Below the pieces are notes generated by a model. The model saw nothing but the letters and a program-made list of their open reading frames with translations, searched no databases and was not told the DNA's origin. A stretch of 64,000 nucleotides of DNA from positions 1 through 64,000 of the IMG/VR virus record IMGVR_UViG_3300043607_000009; one strand, 5' to 3'. Position 1 is the first letter of the stretch; each line of letters opens with the position of its first letter. Both the position numbers and the translations under genes were made by a program. This DNA comes from a virus. Shown here one piece after another: positions 22,746 through 32,024 of this stretch.

Positions 22746-24259
22746 TGCGTCACTCTCGAGTCGGTGGGCTCAACATGTCCAAACGTCTCACCCATCTGGA
22801 AGTTCCCATCTAGTTCGTTAGTAGAGAATTTGAAGCTCATGAGCCGACGATTCTCTTTGAGGGGCACCGTTTGTTGACCGGCATTAGCTGCGGTCTCTGG
22901 AATCGTAAAGACCTCGCTGTCGTAGACCGTAGAGCGTGAGTTCGCACGGCCCCGCACGGTGAGTTGTAAGTTTCCCGCTTGTACGAAATCCGGCTCCATG
23001 CGCTCGATCCGAAGTTGCTTGTTCTCCGCGCTCTCATCCGAACCAACCACCGAGAACTCGTGCGTCTCGAAGTGCGCCGGGATCGGCTGAGTGCTCGCCA
23101 ACCGGACGCGATTGTAGCCGGTCTCGTGTTGCCACAGATCGAAACCGTCCGGCCCCTCATCGACGCCCGTCATGAACGGCTTGTTGTAGACCTTCGCGTA
23201 GATCCCGTCGGTGCGGCCGCCGTCCGGAAGCACGGTGTCGTACCACGAGTTCTCGCGAACGTTGTAGACGACGGCATGTGTGCACTCGGTGGCGTCGCCG
23301 AATGGGAAGCACCACCAAATCTCGCCGTACCGCGGCACCTTGTAGGCGTAAACCTTCTGTCGCTGTTGGAAGTTGAGGTTGTCGAAGAAGTAGTTGACGT
23401 TGAGGTTGTTCGCGATCTCTCGCACGACACCGTTGTACATCAAGAACCGATCGACACCGGGCCAGTAGAAGATCCCGTCGTACTCGACCACTCCTCGACT
23501 CGAGAGAATCGAAGTGTCGTCAGTGATGGTGTCAAAGTCCCACAAAGGGAAGTCACCCCCATCCACTCCCTGGAACGTCATCTGCAAGAGCGAATCTAGC
23601 GACCACAGAAGCGCTGAAGGTACGCCACTGCCCCTAATTCTTTTACCGACGATAATTTTCTGTTGCGTGAAGTTGCCCCCCGCCTCGGGGGGGATTACGG
23701 CGTTCTCTTTGCCCCATCCGACGAAGCCTCCGTTGCCGAAGGATACGAGGTAGTTGCCGACGACGATGACTCCACCACTGACTTGATCCCGCCCCGTATC
23801 CGCGAGGATACCGCCCCCGGTGATGTCTCCGTACCAGATATTGGCGTTCGTTTGATTCGATATATCCACGTTCTCGGCCGCGTGAGCAACCAGAACGGTA
23901 GAGCTCGTCGCTGTATTCCAGATTGCATCGAACTGCCAGATGTTAGCGGCGCTCGCGACGAGCCCCGCGGGAGTACGATCGTTGTCCGCCGTGACGGCGC
24001 CCATCGAGTTGAGAACGCGCTGTGCAAGCTGCGATGCGCTGCCAAGATGAAAGTATTGTTGCGCGTTCGCCGAGAACGAGTGGATTCCGTACACGAGCTC
24101 CGGAAGGTCTCTAGCTACGGAGAGGTAGCCGCCCATCTTGCGCGGTAGCCCGCGTTGGAAGCGCGTCCACTGCGCATCGACGTAGTAGTCCCCCTCGAGC
24201 CGCGTGCCGTCACGCTTCACGCCGGGGAGCGAGCGGATCTTGATGGGCTTCGCTGCCAT
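22742..24259 (-). CDS. Tail hub / packaged-DNA stabilisation-like protein
   Basis: The 505-residue beta-rich protein opens with GVKRDGTRLEGDYYVDAQWT and RGLPRKMGGY, and its body has repeated beta-propeller-like strands (DGIFYWPGVDRFLMYNGVV; HAVVYNVRENSWYDT). This is the pattern of P22 gp10-like hub (nozzle) proteins in short-tailed phages, which sit below the adaptor and plug the DNA channel. It lies near the adaptor genes. The assignment rests on the fold-like pattern and synteny. Confidence 0.65.
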   Translation of the reverse strand: MAAKPIKIRSLPGVKRDGTRLEGDYYVDAQWTRFQRGLPRKMGGYLSVARDLPELVYGIHSFSANAQQYFHLGSASQLAQRVLNSMGAVTADNDRTPAGLVASAANIWQFDAIWNTATSSTVLVAHAAENVDISNQTNANIWYGDITGGGILADTGRDQVSGGVIVVGNYLVSFGNGGFVGWGKENAVIPPEAGGNFTQQKIIVGKRIRGSGVPSALLWSLDSLLQMTFQGVDGGDFPLWDFDTITDDTSILSSRGVVEYDGIFYWPGVDRFLMYNGVVREIANNLNVNYFFDNLNFQQRQKVYAYKVPRYGEIWWCFPFGDATECTHAVVYNVRENSWYDTVLPDGGRTDGIYAKVYNKPFMTGVDEGPDGFDLWQHETGYNRVRLASTQPIPAHFETHEFSVVGSDESAENKQLRIERMEPDFVQAGNLQLTVRGRANSRSTVYDSEVFTIPETAANAGQQTVPLKENRRLMSFKFSTNELDGNFQMGETFGHVEPTDSRVTQ

Positions 24260-26467
24260 TTAGTTCGTCGCCGCAACGAAGGAAAACGCTTGGTCACTCG
24301 CCGTGCCGGCGCCCGCATCGGTGATGCCGATGAAGAATTGGTTGCCGTCGTTAGCCGAAGTCGAGTAGCCCGTTCGATTGCCGGCCGAAGCGAATACCGA
24401 CATGCCAATCGACAAGCGCGTCCCGTCCGCAAGCCCAAGGTTGTGTGTGACCGTGTACGCCCCGGTGCCCGTGCGTGCAGCCGACCATCCTGCGTGCGAG
24501 AAGCGATTCCCCGTCGTGCCGTCTGCACCGACGTAGCCGCGATAGAGGATGTTGGAGACGACCGTCGGCGGTGCGTCGGTGACGAGCAACCACAGTTGCG
24601 AGAGCACCTTGATCACGTAGCCGCTGTAACCCGGTGGGATGACGATGAAGTCGCCCGTACCCGTGGCATTACCGTGTCCGGTTATATTGTCCGGCCCCCC
24701 GATCGCGATCGTCAGAGCTCCGGAGGCACTCGGGTTGCAGAAGCCGATGTACGTACCGATCTCGAACGCCGTCGTGCCGTTTGCCGGAATCGTCAGGCGA
24801 TGCGGCGTCACGCTGTCGTGGTACGCGATGCGCCAGCTATCGCCAAGAACGAGCGTGTAATCTGCGGAGAACTGCACGTTGCCGGTGAACTGCGGCGTGA
24901 GCCAATTGGGGTTGTTGACGCCTCCGCCGTTGTTCGCCAAGAACTTCAAACCCGACGCGCTGTTCTTCGGAAGTCGTGACCACAGATTCGCCGCGGAGCC
25001 GTAGAGGAGATCTCCTTGCGCGACTGCACTCTGATCAGTGCCACCGTTGACGGCGCCAAGCACGCCCGTCACGGCTGCCGACATCGCGAGGTTCACGGCG
25101 CCGAACGCAAGTGCGTTGCCGGCGTCGTTGATGCGTAGCACTTGGCTTGCAGCCCCCACGATGGAAGCCACGTTGGCAACGGCGGCTCCGGCCACACCGA
25201 GCACGGAGAGCGCGGAGCCTTGTGCGAGGTTCGCGTACGGCAAGCGCCCGGTCACACCATTCGTGAGATCGACTTGCGCCCACGCAGGATTGTTGCTCGC
25301 GCCCGTATTGGAGATGTAGCGCGTCGCGTTGGTGTCCTTCGCAAGGATCGAGTAGACGTTCGCGGCGGAGCCGTACGGGATGCCCCCTTGCGCCACAGCC
25401 GTAAGCCCCAAGCCACCAAGCGGCACGGGGATGACGCCGGTCGTCGGATCTCCTTCCCACGCTACGACGTTGGTGCCGTCGCACGAGAGGATCAGCGCGT
25501 AGCCTTGTGGCACGACGACGCCCGTGCCGGCGAGCGTCTTCACCGTGAGAGCGAACGCGCCGTTCGTCTGGTTGTTGCACCAATACTCTTGCACGCTCGC
25601 CGGTACGACGACGTTGCGGGCTCCGCTGAGCGCCCCGGTGAAGCGATACGACTTCCGATCGAGCTCGGTGCCGGCGAGCACGTAGTTGCCGGTGCCGGCG
25701 ACGTTGATCGACGTGTAGTCGAACTCGCCCGTGGTGCCACTGACGAAGCCGATCGTGTAGTAGTTGGTGCCGTCCGTGATGATGATCGACGAGTCACCGG
25801 GGGCATAGACAAGCGACGCGGCGCCGTTGATCAGCCCCGCGGCCGGCGTAAGCGTGAGATTGCCGGTGCCGCCGTTGCGTACGTAGGTGAACCAATCGGA
25901 GCCTACCGTCGCAGGGTTCGGAAGTGACCATGCTCCGACGCCACCCGTGAAGACGAACGCTTCGGCACGATCAGCATTCAAGATCGCAAGCGGCGTCGTG
26001 GGCGTGACGGTCGGTGCGATCTTGACGTTCAACGTGGTCGTGATCGCCTTCAGACCCGCGCCTGCGAGCGCGGCCGCAACCGCAGACGACGAACCGGCGC
26101 CGAACTCGAACGTGCGCCACGTGCCGCCTTGCGTCGTGTTGTCTTGCAAGTAGAACTGCCAGATTTCGCCCGACGCGACCGAACCGATGTTGTTGCCCTC
26201 GTTGTCGAGGATCGAGACGGTCTGTGCGCCGACGTTGTTGATCAGTGTCGATTGTCCGTTGCTCGCGTTGCGTGCGTCGGGCATCGTAATCGAGAGCCCC
26301 GCCGTCGCCGTGACTTCGATGATGTCGGCGAACACGTCCGCGTCCGGGAGCGCTTGTTCTACCGGCCATTGGAGCCCCACATTCTCGGCGATGTCGAGAA
26401 TCAGTAGCGTGAGCTGCGCGGGGAAGATGTTCTGCCCGCCGAATACGTCGCTGTAGCTCCCCGTCAC
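24260..26467 (-). CDS. Tail fibre / virion surface protein, 735 aa
   Basis: The protein is long and made of short beta repeats rich in Gly, Thr, Asn and Ala (GGVGAWSLPNPATVGSDWF, VRNGGTGNLTLTP, QGGIPYGSAANVYSILAKD repeated with variation near QGDLLYGSAANLWSRLPKN). Such repeats are typical of trimeric fibres. No enzymatic motif is seen. The carboxyl domain (~600-735) is less repetitive and may bind the receptor. Confidence 0.7.
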   Translation of the reverse strand: MTGSYSDVFGGQNIFPAQLTLLILDIAENVGLQWPVEQALPDADVFADIIEVTATAGLSITMPDARNASNGQSTLINNVGAQTVSILDNEGNNIGSVASGEIWQFYLQDNTTQGGTWRTFEFGAGSSSAVAAALAGAGLKAITTTLNVKIAPTVTPTTPLAILNADRAEAFVFTGGVGAWSLPNPATVGSDWFTYVRNGGTGNLTLTPAAGLINGAASLVYAPGDSSIIITDGTNYYTIGFVSGTTGEFDYTSINVAGTGNYVLAGTELDRKSYRFTGALSGARNVVVPASVQEYWCNNQTNGAFALTVKTLAGTGVVVPQGYALILSCDGTNVVAWEGDPTTGVIPVPLGGLGLTAVAQGGIPYGSAANVYSILAKDTNATRYISNTGASNNPAWAQVDLTNGVTGRLPYANLAQGSALSVLGVAGAAVANVASIVGAASQVLRINDAGNALAFGAVNLAMSAAVTGVLGAVNGGTDQSAVAQGDLLYGSAANLWSRLPKNSASGLKFLANNGGGVNNPNWLTPQFTGNVQFSADYTLVLGDSWRIAYHDSVTPHRLTIPANGTTAFEIGTYIGFCNPSASGALTIAIGGPDNITGHGNATGTGDFIVIPPGYSGYVIKVLSQLWLLVTDAPPTVVSNILYRGYVGADGTTGNRFSHAGWSAARTGTGAYTVTHNLGLADGTRLSIGMSVFASAGNRTGYSTSANDGNQFFIGITDAGAGTASDQAFSFVAATN

Positions 26468-26469
26468 GC

Positions 26470-27123
26470 TTAGGTCTCCTTACGAGTGTCGGAATTGTCG
26501 ATCTGCCCTTGCAAGTCCTGAGCTCCGAGCGACTTGAGCTGATCGCTGTACATCGTGACCCACCGCTGAAACTCAGCGTCGTCCTTTAAGAACGGCGCCG
26601 CTTGAATCAGCGCGCCATAGAGCAGCACTTGCGGCGCGTAGTCGGTCCAGAAGTTCTGTTGGTTCTCGTCGCTGAGCAACGGCAAGAGTTGCCAATACAA
26701 GACCTCGAACGAATAGCTTGCGACCGGCGTCGGTACGATGATCCAGTGCTGGTAGTCGTAGTCTCCGTAGAAGAGTGGCACGTCGCGCTCGTCGCGGTTT
26801 GGCCAATACATGTTGCAGTATTCGTACGAACGCGGATAAAGCGGCGTGCGATTCTGAAGCGGTGGTGTGCCGACGCCGAAATTGAAAGAGCACGTCTCGC
26901 GCCAACGATCGGGCTTTGCGTAGACGGCCGTGCCGGCGACCATCGCCGACGTGACGACGTTCTTGTTGCCCAAGATCTTGAGCTTGGTCGCGAGATCCCG
27001 CTCCGTGAGGTTGATCAAGCTCGGAAGCTGCTCGTAGACCTCCGTGTCTTCTACGGAGCCACGCTCGAGGTAACGGCGCATGTCCGTGAGCAGCGAATCG
27101 AACGTCATTGCAGTGGCGGGCAC
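26470..27123 (-). CDS. Head-to-tail adaptor protein
   Basis: The 217-residue protein has the pattern of the SU10/P22-like phage adaptor family: a helical amino end (LLTDMRRYLERGS, LINLTERDLATKLKIL), then a beta region (PDRWRETCSFNFG, YPRSYEYCNMYWPN, DYDYQHWIIVPTP) and a helical end (FWTDYAPQVLLYGALIQAAP). Adaptors bind the portal and the tail hub. A tail fibre gene and the lysis genes flank it. Confidence 0.7.
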   Translation of the reverse strand: MPATAMTFDSLLTDMRRYLERGSVEDTEVYEQLPSLINLTERDLATKLKILGNKNVVTSAMVAGTAVYAKPDRWRETCSFNFGVGTPPLQNRTPLYPRSYEYCNMYWPNRDERDVPLFYGDYDYQHWIIVPTPVASYSFEVLYWQLLPLLSDENQQNFWTDYAPQVLLYGALIQAAPFLKDDAEFQRWVTMYSDQLKSLGAQDLQGQIDNSDTRKET

Positions 27124-27132
27124 GACTAGCTC

Positions 27133-27525
27133 CTACTGCTTCAGCGTCGTCGATCGAGCGCCAAAGGGATTCAGATCCGATACCGAATTCGCTGCGAACC
27201 CTATCAGCGTCGCCGACATGAAGTTGAGCGTGCCGCTGTGGACGAGCGAGAGGAACGCATAGCTGTTGATCGCGAGCGTGGTCAAGATCTCTTGGCCGTG
27301 CGAAAGATACGTTTTGATCGTCGTCTCCGAGCCCTCCATCTTCGCGACCCCCCACTGCTTCAGCCCCGAAATAATCGAGCCGAGCAGCATGAGCACGAAG
27401 AGTACGATCGGGTTGTCGAGCCAGCCTTTCATCTGTTCGTTCGTCTGCGCCACTGCGGGGACGGCAATCGCGAGTGCGTAGAGCACCAAACACACGAACA
27501 GGACCGAAACGAGTCGCTTCTGCAT
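27133..27525 (-). CDS. Holin-like membrane protein, 130 aa
   Basis: ATG 27525 has GGGAGGA 5 nt upstream; an open frame further upstream lies within the endolysin gene. Three hydrophobic segments are visible: VLFVCLVLYALAIAVPAVA (~8-26), IVLFVLMLLGSIISG (~43-58) and one near AINSYAFLSLV...LIGFAANS. The next gene is an M15-type endolysin, so a holin role is likely. The first segment could also be a signal anchor. Confidence 0.65.
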   Translation of the reverse strand: MQKRLVSVLFVCLVLYALAIAVPAVAQTNEQMKGWLDNPIVLFVLMLLGSIISGLKQWGVAKMEGSETTIKTYLSHGQEILTTLAINSYAFLSLVHSGTLNFMSATLIGFAANSVSDLNPFGARSTTLKQ

Positions 27526-27535
27526 GGCATCCTCC

Positions 27536-27961
27536 CTATCGAACAATTTCCACATGCGGTGCGTCCAAGAACGTTTCTCCCGGATCTCGGCCGGCGCTTC
27601 GGAAGTCGCCGTCCCAATCGAGGCCGAAGCGCAACTTCGTGCCGCGGTCGAACGCGATAGCCTGTATGATGCCCATGATCCGGCCGAAAGCGATGTAGTC
27701 ACTCCAATCTATGGCGCGCTTGTTCGCCTCGAAGTACACGGGGCCTATGTCCACGGCGACGGAAGGCATCTGGTTGTGCTTGCCCTCTGGCCAGTGGAGC
27801 TTCGTCTTGCCTTCGACGAACGCCTTCTCTTGCGCCACGCGACCGCGGAAGCCCTCGATCACCATGAACGGAACGATCCGAATCCCCTGGTGCAGGATGC
27901 TCACGAGCTCCGGATCGATCGAGCTGAGCTTCTCAAGATCGCTTGTAGTGAACTGCGGCAT
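27536..27961 (-). CDS. Endolysin, M15-type L-alanyl-D-glutamate/DD-peptidase
   Basis: The 141-residue protein carries the LAS-type peptidase metal signature: GKHNQMPSVAVDIGPV (His...Asp) in the middle and a downstream His (FLDAPHVEIV), with the LRFGLDWDGDFRS loop. Size and layout match phage M15 endolysins (T5-like). It lacks a signal peptide, so it would be released by the adjacent holin candidate. Confidence 0.8.
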   Translation of the reverse strand: MPQFTTSDLEKLSSIDPELVSILHQGIRIVPFMVIEGFRGRVAQEKAFVEGKTKLHWPEGKHNQMPSVAVDIGPVYFEANKRAIDWSDYIAFGRIMGIIQAIAFDRGTKLRFGLDWDGDFRSAGRDPGETFLDAPHVEIVR

Positions 27962-28321
27962 TTACTTTTGATTCAGTGCCGCAAGTACCGACTCCGCCGT
28001 GCGTAGCTTTCGCTCGGCCGTGTCGAGGTCGAGTTGATCGCGCTGCTCCCAACACATCGGCCGTGGGGAGCAATTGTCCCGTTTGTAGCGCAGTGCCGAG
28101 ATGCTAGTGACCAAGCTGTCGATCGTGCTCTCGGTGGAGATCTTCAACGCTTCGTTGATGGGCGTGAGCTTCGCTTCCATCTTCTTGTCGATCTCACCGG
28201 CCAACGCGCGTTCGGCCAGTGGCGCAGCCATCGCCCACACGGCCAGCAACGATCCCGCGACCGATGCGAGCGTCGAGAGCGATACCGTCAAACCCTGGTC
28301 CTTCGTCAATCGAACCCCCAC
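27962..28321 (-). CDS. Probable i-spanin (Rz-like)
   Basis: A single amino-terminal membrane segment (SLSTLASVAGSLLAVWAMAA) is followed by a Lys/Glu-rich helical region and another helix (DLDTAERKLRTAESVLAAL). It sits directly upstream of the endolysin in the lysis cassette. Type II topology plus coiled coil fits an inner-membrane spanin; I did not identify a separate Rz1-like lipoprotein. Two cysteines (NCSPRPMCW) are unusual. Confidence 0.5.
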   Translation of the reverse strand: MGVRLTKDQGLTVSLSTLASVAGSLLAVWAMAAPLAERALAGEIDKKMEAKLTPINEALKISTESTIDSLVTSISALRYKRDNCSPRPMCWEQRDQLDLDTAERKLRTAESVLAALNQK

Positions 28322-28333
28322 GTTCGTATTCCT

Positions 28334-29551
28334 TTAAGGAATGGTGTAGTTGAAGCGCCAACCGGCAGTAATGCCGCAGTCCGATCCGGTCATGCCCTCG
28401 AACGTGTTGTAGCCACTGCCGGTGTCCGGCAGCGCGCGACGCAAAATGATTTGCGTGTTCGCCCGATCCGTAGTCGCGCTGCCGATCGCCTGCGTACCGC
28501 CAGTGACGATCGGAACGATCTGGTTGACCACGTTGCCGGTGTTGGCGGCTGGCAGACACACGGCCGGGATGTTCTTGAGCAAGATCTCATCGAGCGGACT
28601 TACGCTGATCGTTGCCGAAGAAGTCTGTCGGTACTGAAGTGAAACCCACGTTCCAGCGATGACCGTGTAGTTGATCGTGACATCTAAGAACGGAGCCCCG
28701 CCGGACTTCGTGATCCGGCACGTGAAGCTGCCAGTCACGATGTCGGCAAGCTGCTTCGACACGCCATTGATCCGCGCGAAGACTGCCGCCACGGTGTTCC
28801 ACAAGTCTCCATCCTCGAAGACGGTCGGTGCGGTCCCCACACCCAAGTTGAACCCGGCTCGTCCCGAAGCCGTGACGTTGGACGATCGCGCGTAGAATTT
28901 CGCTCCTTGAGTGGCGACTACGTTCTCGGTTCCGTCGTTGGCTACCGAGAACGCCGGAATCACGTCGTTCTCGAGATCGTTGGACATGTCGATGCTGTCG
29001 CTAACTACGAGCCTCAGCAGATCGTTGAACGAGAACCCAAGCGCCGAGCCGAACGCGAGCAACATGCCCGCGTTTGGGAGATTCGCGAACGAATAGCTAG
29101 GCGCGGTCGGATCACCATCCGGAGCGAGCAACGGGAACGAAGCCGATCCACCGGCCGGCGCCCACGTTCCATCCGCCCGCAGGAAGTTCGTGGTGCCGCC
29201 GCCCGATGCCGGTACGCCACCCCCAAGGATCGACGTGAAGGCGGTGATCAGTGCTGTGAGCTGCGCCTGCGTGAGATCTTGAGGCTTACCCGTGCCGGCG
29301 CCGGCCGCACGGCCCTTTACCGTCGCTTGCGCCATGTCCGCGAGGTTGGCATTCGTGACTGGCACGATCGCGGCAATCGCTGCGGCCGTCGCAGCGGGAA
29401 CAATGACACCAGATGCTAACGTAACGAAGGCGCCACTCGTCGTTTGCTTGACGGCTCCGGCAACGCCTTGTGCGACCGGGACGAGCTCGTCGCCGGTCAG
29501 AGCGGTAGCCGCGGGGAGCGCAGCGATCGGGATACCTACTACCGTAGCCAC
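28334..29551 (-). CDS. Tail fibre-like protein, 405 aa
   Basis: The amino end has a common fibre-attachment pattern (GIPIAALPAATALTGDELVP, VAQGVAGAVKQTT), then Ala-rich helical repeats, the motif TTNFLRADGTWAPAG seen in many fibres, and a beta carboxyl domain (GDLWNTVAAVFARINGVSK). That last motif is shared with the fibre at 32757-34793 (GDVWTTTAGLFARINGA), so the two share a module. Confidence 0.7.
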   Translation of the reverse strand: MATVVGIPIAALPAATALTGDELVPVAQGVAGAVKQTTSGAFVTLASGVIVPAATAAAIAAIVPVTNANLADMAQATVKGRAAGAGTGKPQDLTQAQLTALITAFTSILGGGVPASGGGTTNFLRADGTWAPAGGSASFPLLAPDGDPTAPSYSFANLPNAGMLLAFGSALGFSFNDLLRLVVSDSIDMSNDLENDVIPAFSVANDGTENVVATQGAKFYARSSNVTASGRAGFNLGVGTAPTVFEDGDLWNTVAAVFARINGVSKQLADIVTGSFTCRITKSGGAPFLDVTINYTVIAGTWVSLQYRQTSSATISVSPLDEILLKNIPAVCLPAANTGNVVNQIVPIVTGGTQAIGSATTDRANTQIILRRALPDTGSGYNTFEGMTGSDCGITAGWRFNYTIP

Positions 29552-29552
29552 T

Positions 29553-29876
29553 CTAAACTCCTATCACAGTGAGGCCGACACCGGGTTCGACCTCGAGATA
29601 CGTGAGCGTGCTCGTGCCAATCAGGAAGAGCACGGCGGTATTGGGCGCCACGGTGTCGAGGGGCGTATCGGGGCGAACGAACGGAAGCGTGATGTCTTCC
29701 GTCTGCCGCGCCGGCAAACGATATGGATCGAGCTCGTCGAGATCCGGTCCGCACACCATGAGCCCCGGCGAGTTCGGGTCCGGCTGTAATTCCGCAAGCG
29801 GGAACTTCTGCGAACAGCGCGCACAGATGCCGATGCCGAAGGTTGGCTGGCCGGTGGGGTCGATGAAAATCGGCAT
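29553..29876 (-). CDS. Zinc-ribbon virion-module protein, 107 aa
   Basis: A zinc knuckle (CARC...) and PGLMVCGPDLDELDPYRLP followed by an RPD motif match a small, widely distributed phage structural-module protein. The beta carboxyl end (TAVLFLIGTSTLTYLEV) suggests a connector or decoration part. It lies two bases from the preceding HNH gene. Confidence 0.65.
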   Translation of the reverse strand: MPIFIDPTGQPTFGIGICARCSQKFPLAELQPDPNSPGLMVCGPDLDELDPYRLPARQTEDITLPFVRPDTPLDTVAPNTAVLFLIGTSTLTYLEVEPGVGLTVIGV

Positions 29877-29877
29877 G

Positions 29878-30372
29878 TTACTTCGTGCTGGCGCGGTGCT
29901 TACCGCTCAAAATTTCAGAGACGTAGCCTTGGGTACAGCCAATCCTCTTCGCGATGTCTTTTTGGAACATTCCTTTCTTTCGTAGTGAACGTGCCTTCCT
30001 CACAGCACCATCCGTGATGTAAGTGCCACGATGATCCCCAATGTTCTCAGCCTGAGTACCCCACCGAAGGTTAGAGAGTTTGCAGTTCGTCCTAGTTGAA
30101 TCGGGGAAGTGTCGAGCCTTATACCCCTCCGAGGGCGGCCCAACGAATGTCCTGAGCACGAGATCATGTACGTAGCGCTTCTCGCTCTCCTTTCCATCCC
30201 GCAAAGATACCGCCGGGTAGCCCATGACTAGCGCAGGTTCCAAAACCTTTCCGGGCCAATGGCGCAGTCCATGAGGCCCTCCGACTGTACGTGGCAGCGA
30301 TCTGACCCTACCTATGTTGCTTACTTCGTACATACCTTCGTACTTGAGAATCGCACGCCATTTCTCTGCCAT
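29878..30372 (-). CDS. HNH homing endonuclease with NUMOD4 and HTH
   Basis: NUMOD4 (KWRAILKYEGMYEVSNIGRV) is followed by a degenerate HNH core (YVHDLVLRTFVGPPSEG, HFPDSTRTNCKLSNLRWGT) and a helix-turn-helix (MFQKDIAKRIGCTQGYVSEI). It is inserted between two virion genes, has lower GC content, and its upstream gap contains a palindromic AGTATACT that may be its -10 region. Confidence 0.85.
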   Translation of the reverse strand: MAEKWRAILKYEGMYEVSNIGRVRSLPRTVGGPHGLRHWPGKVLEPALVMGYPAVSLRDGKESEKRYVHDLVLRTFVGPPSEGYKARHFPDSTRTNCKLSNLRWGTQAENIGDHRGTYITDGAVRKARSLRKKGMFQKDIAKRIGCTQGYVSEILSGKHRASTK

Positions 30373-30411
30373 GAGCTTCTCCGTTGCTGGATATTGCTCA
30401 TAGTATACTAA

Positions 30412-31467
30412 CTAGCGAGTGTACATTCCGATTCTAGGCATCAACGTAGTGCGCGAGCCATCGGACTGCCCGTCCCATGCTTTGAGCCACTCGCGCTCGC
30501 CAACACCATCGAGAGTCGCGGCAAGAGTCGGATCTACATCTTCGTCCGTGATCGCGAGATCTCCGGCGAGCCGTGCGACCATCGCCATGTACCACGACTG
30601 CGGTATCTCGAGCTCTTGAGAGAGTGAACCCACGTCTTGCACGTAGCGGTGCACGTAGCAGACGAGTTGCCAGAACGTGTACGCCTCACCCGGCGCCGGC
30701 CACAAGCGCATGTAGGGCTGCGGGATCTGTTTGTCGTACCAATATTGAACGGGTCGGCCGAGGAATGATTTGTTCGGCAGATCCGAATATTGATCACGGT
30801 TGAGCGCCGCGCACGGGATCTCGCTCGGCATGTTCGCGATCACGAATTCCGTGACATTCAGGATCGTGCCGTCGGTCGCTTGCAGGCGGAAGAACTCCCA
30901 CGCCTGCATGCCCTCGATGTCCCACCACTGCCACTCACCATCGACTACGGCGAGCTCTTCCGCGGTGTAGAAGGTCTCCCACGTTGCGCCGTCGTCAGAG
31001 CCTTGGACTTCGAAGCTCCACGTGCCAGTAGCATTTGGCATCAAGCCGAAGTTCGTTGCCTGCGTCGCGCTCTCGAGCTCGAGGTCTATGTTGCCGTCCG
31101 GCAGCGTTTGGATGCACGCCGTTTGCAGATCGTTGTCGAACGCATTTTCCGCGTCGCCTTCCGATGCCGACGCCGTACCGGAGAAGCGTTGGAGCTGCCG
31201 AAGGTTGACGTTCAAGAGATCGACGGAGCCTAGCGGCAGTGGCACCGAGAATGTGCCGGCGTAGAGCGGCAAGATTTCCTTCTGCACGGCCCACAATGCG
31301 ATGCCGTTGTTCGCCATCGCGGAGAGCCGCAAGAAGAGAATATCGAGCGCCGTCTGCACGCGCTCGGGGCCGAGCGCTTGGGGACGAATGCGGCAACGAC
31401 GATAGGCTTCTTCGACGACCTTCCTAGTCTTGAAGACCGTCGTCGAAACTGTTCCGCTAGTGGGCAT
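30412..31467 (-). CDS. Head-tail connector with inserted discoidin-like domain
   Basis: Residues 1-90 (RKVVEEAYRRCRIRPQAL, DILFLRLSAMANNGIALW) and ~225-351 (LNRDQYSDLPNKSFLGRP, MRLWPAPGEAYTFWQLV) match a short-tailed phage connector/tail-tube-A-like protein. Between them, residues ~95-220 form a separate beta domain like F5/8-type discoidin (NAFDNDLQTACIQTLPDG, WSFEVQGSDDGATWETFY, FFRLQATDG). Such domains bind carbohydrate and could decorate the neck. The module boundary is clear, but the function is inferred. Confidence 0.65.
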   Translation of the reverse strand: MPTSGTVSTTVFKTRKVVEEAYRRCRIRPQALGPERVQTALDILFLRLSAMANNGIALWAVQKEILPLYAGTFSVPLPLGSVDLLNVNLRQLQRFSGTASASEGDAENAFDNDLQTACIQTLPDGNIDLELESATQATNFGLMPNATGTWSFEVQGSDDGATWETFYTAEELAVVDGEWQWWDIEGMQAWEFFRLQATDGTILNVTEFVIANMPSEIPCAALNRDQYSDLPNKSFLGRPVQYWYDKQIPQPYMRLWPAPGEAYTFWQLVCYVHRYVQDVGSLSQELEIPQSWYMAMVARLAGDLAITDEDVDPTLAATLDGVGEREWLKAWDGQSDGSRTTLMPRIGMYTR

Positions 31468-31939
31468 CTCTCCTCCAATAAGATTCTAGGGCTACGCGCA
31501 ATGGCGTATATTTTTTGATTGCCCGATAAACAGTATGACTACAAACCCCCCAGCGGTTCGCTAGCTTGTGAATGGACTCAGTGGTATGCAAAGCCTCTGC
31601 GATTTGAGGCATTGTAAGACGACTTTTAGTAGCAGATCGCCCTTTAGCAGAGCGGTCTTTATTGTTTTCTGAGACCGTCCCTATAAAAAGGTGCTCCGGT
31701 CTAACGCACTTGGGATTATCACATTTGTGCAATACACACATTCCCGCAGGAATGGCACCAAAATGAAGAATCCATGAGAAGCGATGTGCGCGAATATCCT
31801 TGCCGTTTAAAGTAGTTTTTCCCTTTCCGCCGTGGCACAACGCCGCAGCCCATTCCCAGCAATTTTTTGTTTTGCGGACATGAGTCCAGAAGCGATGCGC
31901 TTCAGAAGGGCTTACCACAGCCGCATTCAGGCACAGCAC
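31457..31939 (-). CDS. HNH endonuclease with C-terminal HTH
   Basis: GTG 31939 is chosen because AGGAG lies 7 nt upstream. The core CWEWAAAL, AHRFSWILHFGAIPAG, LHKCDNPKCVRPEHLFIG is very close to that of the gene at 9708-10181, so the two are paralogues in distant parts of the genome. The tail (LANRWGVCSHTVYRAIKK) is a helix-turn-helix. The 3' end overlaps the connector gene by 11 nt. GC content is low for this genome. Confidence 0.85.
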   Translation of the reverse strand: MLCLNAAVVSPSEAHRFWTHVRKTKNCWEWAAALCHGGKGKTTLNGKDIRAHRFSWILHFGAIPAGMCVLHKCDNPKCVRPEHLFIGTVSENNKDRSAKGRSATKSRLTMPQIAEALHTTESIHKLANRWGVCSHTVYRAIKKYTPLRVALESYWRRDAH

Positions 31940-32024
31940 GCACCTACTCCTATAAGAAGAAAAGCGCCTACTCTTGCCAGCGGGCCCGACAGGGGGGTGT
32001 ACTACTTGAAAACCGGACCCGAAC

